DNA of 64,000 bases from DATAEK01 sp036258055. Lineage in GTDB: Bacteria; Acidobacteriota; Vicinamibacteria; Vicinamibacterales; 2-12-FULL-66-21. Shown one piece after another: positions 24,023 to 31,970 of the stretch. The notes beneath the pieces were generated by a model, which did no database searches, was not told where the DNA came from, and saw only the letters and a program-made list of their open reading frames with translations. Every line of letters starts with the position of its first letter. Position 1 is the stretch's first letter. Position numbers and translations under genes: made by a program. The stretch covers positions 1 to 64,000 of the forward strand of contig DATAEK010000129.1 of NCBI GenBank assembly GCA_036258055.1, read 5' to 3'.

Positions 24023-25060
24023 TCAGTTCGCTGGCACGCGGCGAGCGAGCGGGTGTGACTCCGGGGTCGACGCCTGCGCGATCCCATGCGCGAGGCTCTC
24101 GACCAGACGTTCGCGTACGAAGCGGGCCGCCATCAGGACGGCGTTGCGGACGGCTTTCGGCGACGACCGGCCGTGGCCAACGATGCAGAGGCCGTTGAGC
24201 CCGACGAGCGGCGCACCACCATATTCGGAGTAGTCCATGCGTTTGCGGAAACGCCGAAACGCCTGACGCGACAACAGGTAGCCCACGCGCGTGCCGAAGG
24301 TCGACGACAACTCCTCGTGCAGCAGCCGTTCGACGGTTTCGACGAGCCCTTCGCTGATCTTCAGCGTGACGTTGCCGGTGAAGCCGTCGCAGACGATCAC
24401 GTCAGTCACGCCCCCGTAGACATCGCGGCCCTCGACATTTCCGACGAACCGGATCGGCGCAGCCTTGAGCAGTTGGTGCGCCTCGCGTGTCAGATCGTTC
24501 CCCTTGCTCTCCTCTTCGCCGACCGACAGCAGGCCCACTCGCGGCGCTTCCAGGCCGAGCGCGATGCGGGCGTATGCGGATCCCATCAGTGCGAACTGCA
24601 CCAGATGCTGCGGCCGGCACTCGACGGTGGCGCCGCAATCGAGAAGCACTGCAGGCGTGCGGCGAGTCGGGATAATCGTGGCGAGCGCCGGGCGATCGAC
24701 GCCAGGCAACCGTCCGAACGCCGCGTGCGCCGCGATGACTGACGCGCCCGTGTGGCCGGCGCTGAACAGCGCGTCGGCCCGGCCATCCCGCACCGCCTCC
24801 GCGGCCACGCGGATGGACGCGCGCGGCTTGCGCCTGAGCGCCGCCGCGGCCGGCTCTGCCATCTCGATGCGGTCTGGCGCGTCGAGGATCTCGACGTCCA
24901 GAGAGCCCGCCGCCGGGTGCCGCGCGAGCTCGCGCGCGATGGGATCCGATGGGCCGACGAGCAACAGGCCGAACTGGCGGTGACGCGCCGCGACGAGCGC
25001 CCCGTCGACGATCGCGCCGGGACCGTGATCGCCGCCCGACGCATCGATGGCGATCCGCAA
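24023..25060 (-). CDS. plsX: Phosphate acyltransferase PlsX
   Basis: 345 residues. Begins MRIAIDASGGDHGPGAIVDG; further PlsX motifs are FSAGHTGASVIAAHAAFGRL, LSVGEEESKGNDL and VICDGFTGNVTLKISEG. It makes acyl-phosphate from acyl-ACP for phospholipid synthesis. The start is TTG 25060, placed 1 nt after the rpmF TAA; no ATG fits the conserved N-terminus. Confidence 0.96.
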   Translation of the reverse strand: MRIAIDASGGDHGPGAIVDGALVAARHRQFGLLLVGPSDPIARELARHPAAGSLDVEILDAPDRIEMAEPAAAALRRKPRASIRVAAEAVRDGRADALFSAGHTGASVIAAHAAFGRLPGVDRPALATIIPTRRTPAVLLDCGATVECRPQHLVQFALMGSAYARIALGLEAPRVGLLSVGEEESKGNDLTREAHQLLKAAPIRFVGNVEGRDVYGGVTDVIVCDGFTGNVTLKISEGLVETVERLLHEELSSTFGTRVGYLLSRQAFRRFRKRMDYSEYGGAPLVGLNGLCIVGHGRSSPKAVRNAVLMAARFVRERLVESLAHGIAQASTPESHPLARRVPAN

Positions 25061-25061
25061 C

Positions 25062-25244
25062 TTATGCTTCTTCGACCTCGCGCACCTGCCGGCCGTTGTA
25101 GTAGCCGCAGTGCGGGCACACCTGGTGCGGCGCCTTCGCCTCGTGGCACTGCGGGCAGGCGCCCACCGGCACCGGCTTCAGCGCGTCGTGCGTCCGGCGC
25201 TTCGCCGTGCGCGTCTTCGAATGCCGGCGTTTGGGATTGGGCAT
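25062..25244 (-). CDS. rpmF: 50S ribosomal protein L32
   Basis: 60 residues. Basic N-terminus MPNPKRRHSKTRTAKRRTHD and the zinc-ribbon pairs CPQC and CPHC, so it is the C+ (zinc-binding) form of bL32. AAGGAG precedes the ATG. It lies 1 bp from the DUF177 gene and 1 bp from plsX, the conserved yceD-rpmF-plsX order. Confidence 0.97.
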   Translation of the reverse strand: MPNPKRRHSKTRTAKRRTHDALKPVPVGACPQCHEAKAPHQVCPHCGYYNGRQVREVEEA

Positions 25245-25245
25245 C

Positions 25246-25779
25246 TCAATTCTCCTTCTGTCGGTTCAGCAGCCCCTTCAACGGAGCCAGTCGCGGATCT
25301 TCCCACCTCGACGCGTGCCCGCACTCGGTGTGATTCATGTTCGCCCCGCACTCGGGACAGAGCCCGCGGCAGTCCTCCGTGCAGAGCGGCTTCATCGGCA
25401 GCGCCAACTGAAACTGCTCGCGCACGAGCTCCGTCACGTCGAGCACGCCTTCACGATAGAACGCGGTCGTCAGGTCGTCCTCGGTGATCTCGTGTTCGCC
25501 TTCGCCAACGTTCTGCTCGGCTGGCACGTACCGAAGCTCGAACGCTGAATCCACAGGCACGTCGAACGGCTCCACGCAGCGGCTGCAGCTCAATTCCAGC
25601 CTGGCCGCAACATGCCCGGTGACCCGAAACGCGTCTCCGCCAGCTTTCTCGACGTCCATCGAAAGCTCGACAGGAGCCACGACCCGATAATCTTCGTCCT
25701 GGGGGTCAAAGACCGACGGCTCGAGCGTTCGCTGAACGTGCTCGCGCTGGGCACGGAGCTTCCTGAGATCGAAAAGCAT
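25246..25779 (-). CDS. DUF177 family protein (YceD), 23S rRNA-linked
   Basis: 177 residues. DUF177 features are LSCSRCVEPFDVPVDSAFEL and a C-terminal four-Cys cluster CTEDCRGLCPECGANMNHTE. YceD homologues are linked to 23S rRNA levels or processing and nearly always precede rpmF, as here. It heads the rpmF-plsX-fab run and has a leader of about 139 nt. Confidence 0.92.
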   Translation of the reverse strand: MLFDLRKLRAQREHVQRTLEPSVFDPQDEDYRVVAPVELSMDVEKAGGDAFRVTGHVAARLELSCSRCVEPFDVPVDSAFELRYVPAEQNVGEGEHEITEDDLTTAFYREGVLDVTELVREQFQLALPMKPLCTEDCRGLCPECGANMNHTECGHASRWEDPRLAPLKGLLNRQKEN

Positions 25780-25930
25780 CTATCTACCGGGCAATCTACC
25801 CCGCAACGATTTCACACGCGCCCTGATATCGCCGATGAGCCGTCATCCGAGCCGCAGGCCAGCTAGTCCCAAGGTGCCGAGCACAGGGGCTAGAACGGCC
25901 CGCAAGCTCCTGCGGGAACCGCCCATTATA
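25780..25930 (-). promoter_or_regulatory. Promoter and structured leader of the DUF177-rpmF-plsX-fab run
   Basis: TATAAT (25930-25925, minus) lies 37 bp beyond the dgt stop. Initiation near 25918 gives a leader of about 139 nt. Early in the leader CCCGCA-ggagct-TGCGGG forms a 6-bp GC hairpin (about 25916-25899). No clear -35. The leader may carry control of the fatty-acid genes; this is inference. Confidence 0.45.
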
Positions 25931-25966
25931 CCTGTAAATCGTGGCCTGACGGTAGGTACGGGCCGA

Positions 25967-27034
25967 TCAGACCTCCCGTAGCGAGACCCAAGGCTTGGGA
26001 ATGAAGAGCTGCTCGTAGAGGTTGACGGCGTAACGGTCGGTCATGCCAGCTAGGAAGTCCTTGGCCGCTGTGTCCAGCCCCTCGGTTTCGACCGTCCGCC
26101 GATCCAGAAAGTCGGCCGGACGCTCTCGGACGCGGTCCCACAGTCCCCCCAGGATGCCCGCCGCCTTCTTGAACTCCGCGGTCGCGATCTCGTTTTCGTA
26201 CACGGCCTCGAACAGGAACGCCCGCAGGCCGACGGTCGCCTGCAGGATCTGGTCGCTCATGCGGATCTCGGTCAGCCCTCCCGCCAGCGTCTGCAGCACG
26301 ACATCGGTCACCATCCTGCCGATCCGTTCAGACGACGTCCGCCCCAGCACCTCGACTCGTGACGGAGGCAGTGCCGCCGGATCCAGGATTCCCGCCCGCA
26401 CTGCATCGTCGATGTCGTGATTGACGTAGGCGATGATGTCCGCAACCCGTGCGATCTGTCCTTCGATAGTGCTGGCGCGATGTTCGGGATCGGCGCCGAC
26501 GGGCATGCCGCTCTTCCCCTTTGAGTGCCGGGCAATCCCGTCGCGCACTTCCCAGGTCAGATTGAGCCCCTCACCTTCGTTCTCCAGGATGTCGACGATT
26601 CGCAGGCTCTGTTCGTAGTGGTTGAAGCCGCCGGGGATCAGGTCGCTGAGCACGCGCTCGCCGGCATGACCGAACGGCGTGTGTCCGAGATCGTGGCCGA
26701 GCGCAATCGCCTCCGTCAGTTCCTCGTTGAGCTGCAGCACCTTCGCGATACTGCGCGCAATCTGCGAAACCTCGAGTGTGTGCGTGAGGCGCGTACGGTA
26801 GTGATCCCCGGTGGGCGCGAAGAATACCTGGGTCTTGTGCTTCAGCCGACGAAATGCCTTGCAGTGAATGATGCGATCGCGGTCACGCTGGAAAGCCGGG
26901 CGGATCGGATCTTCGATTTCGGGGCGCAGTCGACCTCGCGTATCGGCGCTCTTCGCCGCCTGCGGCGCGAGAATCTCACGCTCTCGCCGTTCGAGTTGTT
27001 CCCGGATGCTCGTGCCCGCGGACTTCACGCTCAC
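25967..27034 (-). CDS. dgt: Deoxyguanosinetriphosphate triphosphohydrolase-like protein
   Basis: 355 residues, HD-domain dNTPase. Metal-binding motifs are RLTHTLEVSQIARSIA and IALGHDLGHTPFGHAGE, with the family N-terminus RGRLRPEIEDPIRPAFQRDR and CKAFRRLKHKTQVF. It hydrolyses dNTPs to deoxynucleosides and tripolyphosphate. The start is GTG 27034, overlapping the deoB stop as GTGA; a second GTG is 6 nt further in. The neighbouring deoB suggests deoxynucleoside turnover. Confidence 0.93.
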   Translation of the reverse strand: MSVKSAGTSIREQLERREREILAPQAAKSADTRGRLRPEIEDPIRPAFQRDRDRIIHCKAFRRLKHKTQVFFAPTGDHYRTRLTHTLEVSQIARSIAKVLQLNEELTEAIALGHDLGHTPFGHAGERVLSDLIPGGFNHYEQSLRIVDILENEGEGLNLTWEVRDGIARHSKGKSGMPVGADPEHRASTIEGQIARVADIIAYVNHDIDDAVRAGILDPAALPPSRVEVLGRTSSERIGRMVTDVVLQTLAGGLTEIRMSDQILQATVGLRAFLFEAVYENEIATAEFKKAAGILGGLWDRVRERPADFLDRRTVETEGLDTAAKDFLAGMTDRYAVNLYEQLFIPKPWVSLREV

Positions 27035-28236
27035 ACCAGGATATCCTGCAGGAAGCTCGTGCCGTGGTCGAGCGGTCCCACGCGGAACAGATCGGCTAGG
27101 GTCTGACCCAGATCCGAGAATGTCCGACGGACTCCCAGGTCCACGCCAGGTCTGACCGATGGCCCTACGGCGAGCACCGGCACGTGCTCGCGCGAATGAT
27201 CGGTGCTGGGCGTCGTCGGATCATTGCCGTGATCGGCGGTGACGATGAGGAGATCGCCGGCGCCGATGCGCGGCAGCAATTGCGCGAGCCGGCGATCGAA
27301 CCGCTCGAGGTTGGCAGCGTAGCCCGCGACGTCGTTACGGTGCCCGTAGACTGTGTCGAAGTCCACGAGGTTCGCGAAGATGAGTCCCTTCGGAGTGTTG
27401 TCCATCGCGCGATTCAGTTCGTCCATCCCGTGATCGTCGCTCTTCGTGTGCTCCGCTCGAGTGATGCCGCGGCCGGCGAAGAGATCCTCGATCTTGCCGA
27501 TGGCGACGACAGGCAGGCCCGCATCCTTCACCCGATCGAGCAGTGTCGGGGCAAACGGCGTCAGCGCGAAATCCCGACGGTTCGAGGTACGCGTGAAGGA
27601 TCCTGGTGAGCCGACGAAGGGGCGTGCGATGACACGGCCGAGACCGGCCCCGCGCGCCGCGAGCTCGAACGCAATCTCGCAGTATCGGTAGAGCTCCGGA
27701 ACCGGGATCACGTCTTCGTGGGCCGCAATCTGGAAGACGCTGTCAGCCGACGTGTAGACGATCGGCTTTCCACTCTGCATGTGCTCGGGACCGAGCTCAT
27801 CGATGATCGCGGTGCCTGACGCCGCCTTGTTGCCGAGCGTGCCACGGCCGATGCGCGCCTCGAAGTCGCGCATGAGCGGGTCCGGGAATCCGTGCGGAAA
27901 CGTGGGAAATGGGTGCTCGAGGACGAGTCCCATGAGCTCCCAATGGCCGGTCACGGAATCCTTGCCAGGTGAGGCCTCAGCCATCCGGCCGAACGCGCCC
28001 AGGGGCCGCTCGGCGGGCGTCATACCTGCGACGCGCGCGACCTGCGCGAGTCCGAGGCTCCGGAGTGTCGGGAGCGCGAGAGGGACGTGCCGACTGATGT
28101 TGCCGAGGGTATCACTGCCTTGATCGCCATAGGTCGCGGCATCGGGCAACTCGCCAATACCAACGCTGTCGAGGACGATCAGAATGACACGCTGGGGTCT
28201 GGGCAACCGGTGGGGAGCTGGCGGTGCCTCCGGCAC
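27031..28236 (-). CDS. deoB: Phosphopentomutase
   Basis: 401 residues, alkaline phosphatase superfamily. Metal and phosphate-site motifs are ILIVLDSVGIGELPDAATYG, PGKDSVTGHWELMGLVLE, NLVDFDTVYGHRND and VTADHGNDPTTPSTDHSREH. It interconverts (deoxy)ribose-1- and 5-phosphate. GTG 28236 starts the frame 7 bp after hfq; the first 14 residues are proline-rich and not conserved. Confidence 0.95.
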   Translation of the reverse strand: MPEAPPAPHRLPRPQRVILIVLDSVGIGELPDAATYGDQGSDTLGNISRHVPLALPTLRSLGLAQVARVAGMTPAERPLGAFGRMAEASPGKDSVTGHWELMGLVLEHPFPTFPHGFPDPLMRDFEARIGRGTLGNKAASGTAIIDELGPEHMQSGKPIVYTSADSVFQIAAHEDVIPVPELYRYCEIAFELAARGAGLGRVIARPFVGSPGSFTRTSNRRDFALTPFAPTLLDRVKDAGLPVVAIGKIEDLFAGRGITRAEHTKSDDHGMDELNRAMDNTPKGLIFANLVDFDTVYGHRNDVAGYAANLERFDRRLAQLLPRIGAGDLLIVTADHGNDPTTPSTDHSREHVPVLAVGPSVRPGVDLGVRRTFSDLGQTLADLFRVGPLDHGTSFLQDILV

Positions 28237-28243
28237 GGCCGGA

Positions 28244-28507
28244 TCACGCCTCGTGGCTCGAGTAGTAGTTCCCCATCGTCCGGGGAGATTTTATCGTGGC
28301 GATCGCGTGCTTGAACACCATGTGGTCGGACCCGTTGTGCTCGACGATCACGGCGAACCGATCGAAATTCTTGACCCGTCCCTCGAAATCGGTGCCGTCC
28401 ATCAAGCGGATGTGGACCGGCAGTTTTTCCCGGCGGGCGTAATTCAGGAAGACATCCTGGATGTTCGGCTGCGCGGCAGCCGGGCGCGACTCACGAGTCT
28501 GGGCCAT
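28244..28507 (-). CDS. hfq: RNA chaperone Hfq
   Basis: 87 residues from ATG 28507. Sm1 motif IQDVFLNYARREKLPVHIRL and Sm2 motif MVFKHAIATIKS. It binds small RNAs and mRNAs as a hexamer. It overlaps the 3' end of miaA by 17 bp, the conserved miaA-hfq order. GGAGAG lies about 8 nt before the ATG. Confidence 0.96.
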   Translation of the reverse strand: MAQTRESRPAAAQPNIQDVFLNYARREKLPVHIRLMDGTDFEGRVKNFDRFAVIVEHNGSDHMVFKHAIATIKSPRTMGNYYSSHEA

Positions 28508-29447
28508 CGGGGAGGCTCTCCACGGCAACGATAGCGCGGGCGACTTCCTCTTGCGTCCCCTCGCGATCGCCTGCGGCGTTAATCCATCGTAGATTAGGCT
28601 CTTTCCGGAACCAGATCAACTGTCGCCTGGCGTATTTCCGGTTCTCACTCGTAATCAGCTCGCGCGTCGCCGTCTCGTCGCGCACGCCGTGCAGGTGCTC
28701 GAGCGCTTGGCGATAGACGAGGCCGGTGAACGGATGCGCCTTTTCGGAGAGCCCTGACGCGAGCAGGCCCCTGATCTCGTCCAGCAGCCCCTGCTCGAAC
28801 TGCGCGTCGACGCGACGCGCCACGCGATCGGCCGTCGTCTCGGCCGGAATCCTGAGCGCGAACGCCGCGATTCGATACTCGGGAATCGGCGACACCGTCT
28901 CGGCGAAGTGCGCAGTCAAGGGACGGCCGGTCATCACGTACACCTCGAGCGCACGGATCAGCCGCTTGCGATCGCGGGACTGGATACGCACGGCGGACTC
29001 GGTGTCAACGCGTTGCAACAGTGTGTGCAACCGCTCGGACCCGGCGCGGTCCGCGATCCTCTCGAGCCGGGCGCGCAAGCGGACGTTGCGTGCCGGTCCC
29101 GGAAAGAATCCGCGAGTCAGCGCGCGATAGTACAGGCCGGTGCCTCCCACGAGGATCGGGAGCCGGCCGCGCGCCGTAATGCCGCGGATCGCTACGGCTG
29201 CTTCGCGAGCGTAGCGCGCCGCCGAGTACTCCTCCCCGGGATCGGCGACATCGATCATGTGATGCGGGATGCCGCGCTGTTCGGCAACTGGAACCTTGTC
29301 GGTGCCGATGTCGAATCCGCGATAGACCGCGGTCGAGTCGCAGCTCACAACCTCGCCGTTGAAGCGCCGCGCGAGTGCGATACCCAGTGCGCTCTTGCCG
29401 GTGGCGGTCGGCCCGAGGATGGCGACGAGGAGTGGCGCCCGCGTCAC
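28491..29447 (-). CDS. miaA: tRNA dimethylallyltransferase
   Basis: 318 residues. P-loop AILGPTATGKSALGIALARR, VSCDSTAVYRGFDIGTDKV, the VGGTGLYYRALTRG motif, and a C-terminal KYARRQLIWFRKEPNLRWIN. It prenylates A37 of tRNAs reading U-starting codons. GTG 29447 overlaps the stop of the 31-aa peptide as GTGA, so its translation is probably coupled to that ORF. Confidence 0.96.
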   Translation of the reverse strand: MTRAPLLVAILGPTATGKSALGIALARRFNGEVVSCDSTAVYRGFDIGTDKVPVAEQRGIPHHMIDVADPGEEYSAARYAREAAVAIRGITARGRLPILVGGTGLYYRALTRGFFPGPARNVRLRARLERIADRAGSERLHTLLQRVDTESAVRIQSRDRKRLIRALEVYVMTGRPLTAHFAETVSPIPEYRIAAFALRIPAETTADRVARRVDAQFEQGLLDEIRGLLASGLSEKAHPFTGLVYRQALEHLHGVRDETATRELITSENRKYARRQLIWFRKEPNLRWINAAGDREGTQEEVARAIVAVESLPDGPDS

Positions 29448-29539
29448 GAAGCTGTCAGCGCGCGCACGAGCGCAAGCGCGACAAGCGCCGCGAGGATTGT
29501 CAGCAGGCCGATCTGCTGGGACCGGGTCGGCCAGGTCAT
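29444..29539 (-). CDS. 31-residue single-pass membrane peptide between tonB-like gene and miaA
   Basis: The frame is 31 codons plus TGA. It starts MTWPTRSQQ, then has one hydrophobic helix (IGLLTILAALVALALVRAL) and ends TAS. Its ATG overlaps the TonB-like stop as ATGA, and its TGA overlaps the miaA GTG as GTGA. Such tight overlap on both sides argues that it is translated. No known family is recognised. A short inner-membrane peptide of this type could regulate the TonB-like protein, which is inference. Confidence 0.6.
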   Translation of the reverse strand: MTWPTRSQQIGLLTILAALVALALVRALTAS

Positions 29540-30507
29540 CGGTCGATCGGCGGCGTTTCGTTGAAGAAGAAGGTGACGGTGAAGAACGCCTTCTCGTCGG
29601 GATACTCGGGCGGCAGGGGCTGCGTGGGATTCGTCGTCAGGACGGCGTTCTGCGCCGAGCGATTGAACGCGTCGATGGCCGACGGACGCAGGACCGACAC
29701 GTCCGTGATCCGGCCGTCCTTGTGGACGTTGAAGGTCAGCACCACGTGGCCGCGCATCGACATCGCGGCGTACGGAATGAGCCAATTGCGCCGGATCTGC
29801 GCGATGAAGCGGCGCAGCCAGGGCCCGAACTCGACGCCCTTCGTGTCGAACTGAATCGAGGGTGCGAAGTCCTGGTCCGCGCCTCCCTGCGGATTCGAGA
29901 ACTGGTCCTTCGCGGCGTACTTCTGCACGTTCCGGATGGCATCCGCGATCACTCCCGCGGCCGGTCCTCGCGGCGTCTGCTTGTCGGCGGCGCGTGGATC
30001 CGTCGCGGAGGGTGCGTCCGGCAGCGTCAGCCCCTGTCGCGTATCGGGTTCGGGCTGCGGAGGAGACGGCTGCGGGGCGGGCTGGGGTGCGGCTGGCTGT
30101 CGCGTTTCAACCGGCGCGCTGGCCTCCATGCGCTCGGGTGAGTTGCCGCGCGAGAACGGCAGCGGGTTCTTCGGATTCGGGGCCCGCTCCATCGTTCGCG
30201 CGCGCCGATCGAGGTCGGACAGGTCGGCGCGCGGCGGAGGTTTCCGGGAGGGCATGTCGACGCGAGGCTGGACGAACACGAACCGTGCGGCTTCGCGCTC
30301 CCGCTCGAGCTCGCGCTGCTGCAGCTCCTGGAGCGCCTGCTGACGCCTCGCTTCGAACTCACGCATGAACGGGAGCTGCGGAGCAACGAGGATCATGATG
30401 ATCGCGATCAGGTGCAGGTTGAAGGTGACCAGCACCACTTCGCGATTCGACATCGGCGAGCCGATGGTCGGCGTGTCCGGCCGATTGTCCTCGAAGTCGA
30501 AGTACAT
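29536..30507 (-). CDS. TonB-like energy transducer protein
   Basis: 323 residues. One membrane helix near residues 25-45 (VVLVTFNLHLIAIIMILVAP), a charged coiled region (RRQQALQELQQRELEREREA), a long Pro/Arg/Ala-rich periplasmic spacer, and a C-terminal TonB domain (GHVVLTFNVHKDGRITDVSV, then SAIDAFNRSAQNAVLTTN). It would transmit proton-motive force to outer-membrane receptors. No exbBD genes are next to it. ATG 30507 may be preceded by a 6-nt leader; an alternative start is MSNREVV at residue 19. Confidence 0.82.
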   Translation of the reverse strand: MYFDFEDNRPDTPTIGSPMSNREVVLVTFNLHLIAIIMILVAPQLPFMREFEARRQQALQELQQRELEREREAARFVFVQPRVDMPSRKPPPRADLSDLDRRARTMERAPNPKNPLPFSRGNSPERMEASAPVETRQPAAPQPAPQPSPPQPEPDTRQGLTLPDAPSATDPRAADKQTPRGPAAGVIADAIRNVQKYAAKDQFSNPQGGADQDFAPSIQFDTKGVEFGPWLRRFIAQIRRNWLIPYAAMSMRGHVVLTFNVHKDGRITDVSVLRPSAIDAFNRSAQNAVLTTNPTQPLPPEYPDEKAFFTVTFFFNETPPIDR

Positions 30508-30520
30508 CAGTGGTTTATCG

Positions 30521-30526
30521 AGTATA
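30521..30526 (-). promoter_or_regulatory. Putative -10 box of the TonB-like gene
   Basis: TATACT on the minus strand, 13 bp before ATG 30507, implies a leader of only about 6 nt. It is the only promoter-like box between MenG and this gene. Confidence 0.4.
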
Positions 30527-30614
30527 TCAGGGTTCCGGGCGGGAGACAGGCGGACCGACGGCTCCCCCGTTCTTTAGACCTTGGCGTCGCCGAGTTTCTT
30601 CCACCTCGGCCACG

Positions 30615-31334
30615 TCAACCTCTTTCGGCAACATACAAATAGACGATCCCGAACGTGAGAGGGACGGCGCGCACGTCGTCGAAGCCATGGGACCGGATGA
30701 GTGATGAGAACTCCGCGGGCGAAGGAAATGCGCCGACTGAGGCAGGCAGGTAGGAATACGCACTCTGATGCCTGGAAACGAGGCGGCCGACAAACGGAAG
30801 CATGTAGCGAAAGTACCAGGTGTACAGCGTCCGCACACCGGGGATCCGCGGCTCGCCAAACTCCAGAATGACGAGCTTTCCACGCGGACGCAGGACCCGC
30901 GCGATCTCTGCAAGTGCCCGCTCCGGTTGCTGGACGTTGCGAATCCCGAACGCAATCGTCGTCGCGTCACACGTAGCGTCCGCGAGCGGAATCTTCGTTG
31001 CATCCGCGCGGACGAGCCGAATCCGATGATCCAACCCGAGGTTCCGTACCTTCGACAGCCCGAGCCGCAGCATCGCTCCCGAGAGGTCCATCCCGACGAC
31101 CGCGCCCGTCAGCCGGCGCGCGGCCGCGACGGCGAGGTCCGCGGTCCCGGTGCATAGATCGAGCACCCTCGCTCCGTCCGACGGCAGCTCGTCAACCGCT
31201 CGCTGACGCCACCTCGCATCGAGTCCCGCACTGAGCAGGTGATTGAGCAGATCGTACCGCGGGGCAATCGCGTCGAACATGCCCGCGATCCGGGACGGCG
31301 TTTTGTCCAGCGACGGTGAAGATGAGGAGGACAC
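30615..31334 (-). CDS. menG: Demethylmenaquinone methyltransferase (MenG/UbiE)
   Basis: 239 residues, SAM-dependent. Starts near FDAIAPRYDLLNHLLSAGLD, with SAM motif VLDLCTGTADLAVAAARR and the UbiE signature IAFGIRNVQQPERALAEIAR. It methylates demethylmenaquinone, the last step of menaquinone synthesis. It is the last gene of the futalosine operon, 18 bp after ubiX. The frame opens with GTG 31334; the first 12 residues are Ser-rich and not conserved. Confidence 0.94.
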   Translation of the reverse strand: MSSSSSPSLDKTPSRIAGMFDAIAPRYDLLNHLLSAGLDARWRQRAVDELPSDGARVLDLCTGTADLAVAAARRLTGAVVGMDLSGAMLRLGLSKVRNLGLDHRIRLVRADATKIPLADATCDATTIAFGIRNVQQPERALAEIARVLRPRGKLVILEFGEPRIPGVRTLYTWYFRYMLPFVGRLVSRHQSAYSYLPASVGAFPSPAEFSSLIRSHGFDDVRAVPLTFGIVYLYVAERG

Positions 31335-31352
31335 GCGGAGAGATGTCTGCTT

Positions 31353-31970
31353 TCAACCCTGCCAGGACGGATAGAGCTCGTGCCGGAACCCAAGAGCCGA
31401 CAGAATCTTGCCTGCCATGAAGTCCGCCAGATGGTCCAGCGTCGTCGGCATCTGGTAGAAGGCGGGCATCGCCGGCATGATCATCGCGCCGGCTTCGGCG
31501 CAGAGGACCATGTTGCGCAGTTGCGGCAGGCTCATCGGCGTCTCGCGGGGAACGATGATCAGAGTCCTGCGCTCCTTCAGCATGACGTCAGCCGCGCGTT
31601 CGATGAGATTTCGGGAGAGGCCGTGCGCCACCCCCGCGAGCGTCTTCATCGAGCACGGCACGATGACCATGGCCTCGCAGTTCTGGCTCCCGCTCGCGAT
31701 CTTTGCGCCGAGATCCTTGTTGCTGTGCAGCGCGAAAGTACCCTCGCGCACCGATTCGCCATAGCGGCCCGCGAGGTACTCGGCGAGCTTGTCCACGGCC
31801 GCCGAGTCGCCCAGTTCGTCGCGCAGCAGGCGCCGGCCGAAGTCGGACACGATCAGCTCGAGATGACAGCCGCGTTCGAGGAGCGCCGCCATCGTGCGCG
31901 TGGCGTACACCGCACCGCTTGCGCCGGTGATCGCCACGGCAATGGAGCGGCGTGCGGCCTCAGTGGACAT
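31353..31970 (-). CDS. ubiX: UbiX-family flavin prenyltransferase
   Basis: 205 residues. FMN site VAITGASGAVYATRTMAALL, HSNKDLGAKIASGS, the VIVPCSMKTLAGVAHGLS motif and LIIVPRETPMSLPQLRNM. It makes prenylated FMN, the cofactor needed by the UbiD-like decarboxylase encoded in the same operon. In the futalosine pathway this member is called MqnM in some nomenclatures. It overlaps the UbiA-like gene by 11 bp. Confidence 0.95.
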   Translation of the reverse strand: MSTEAARRSIAVAITGASGAVYATRTMAALLERGCHLELIVSDFGRRLLRDELGDSAAVDKLAEYLAGRYGESVREGTFALHSNKDLGAKIASGSQNCEAMVIVPCSMKTLAGVAHGLSRNLIERAADVMLKERRTLIIVPRETPMSLPQLRNMVLCAEAGAMIMPAMPAFYQMPTTLDHLADFMAGKILSALGFRHELYPSWQG

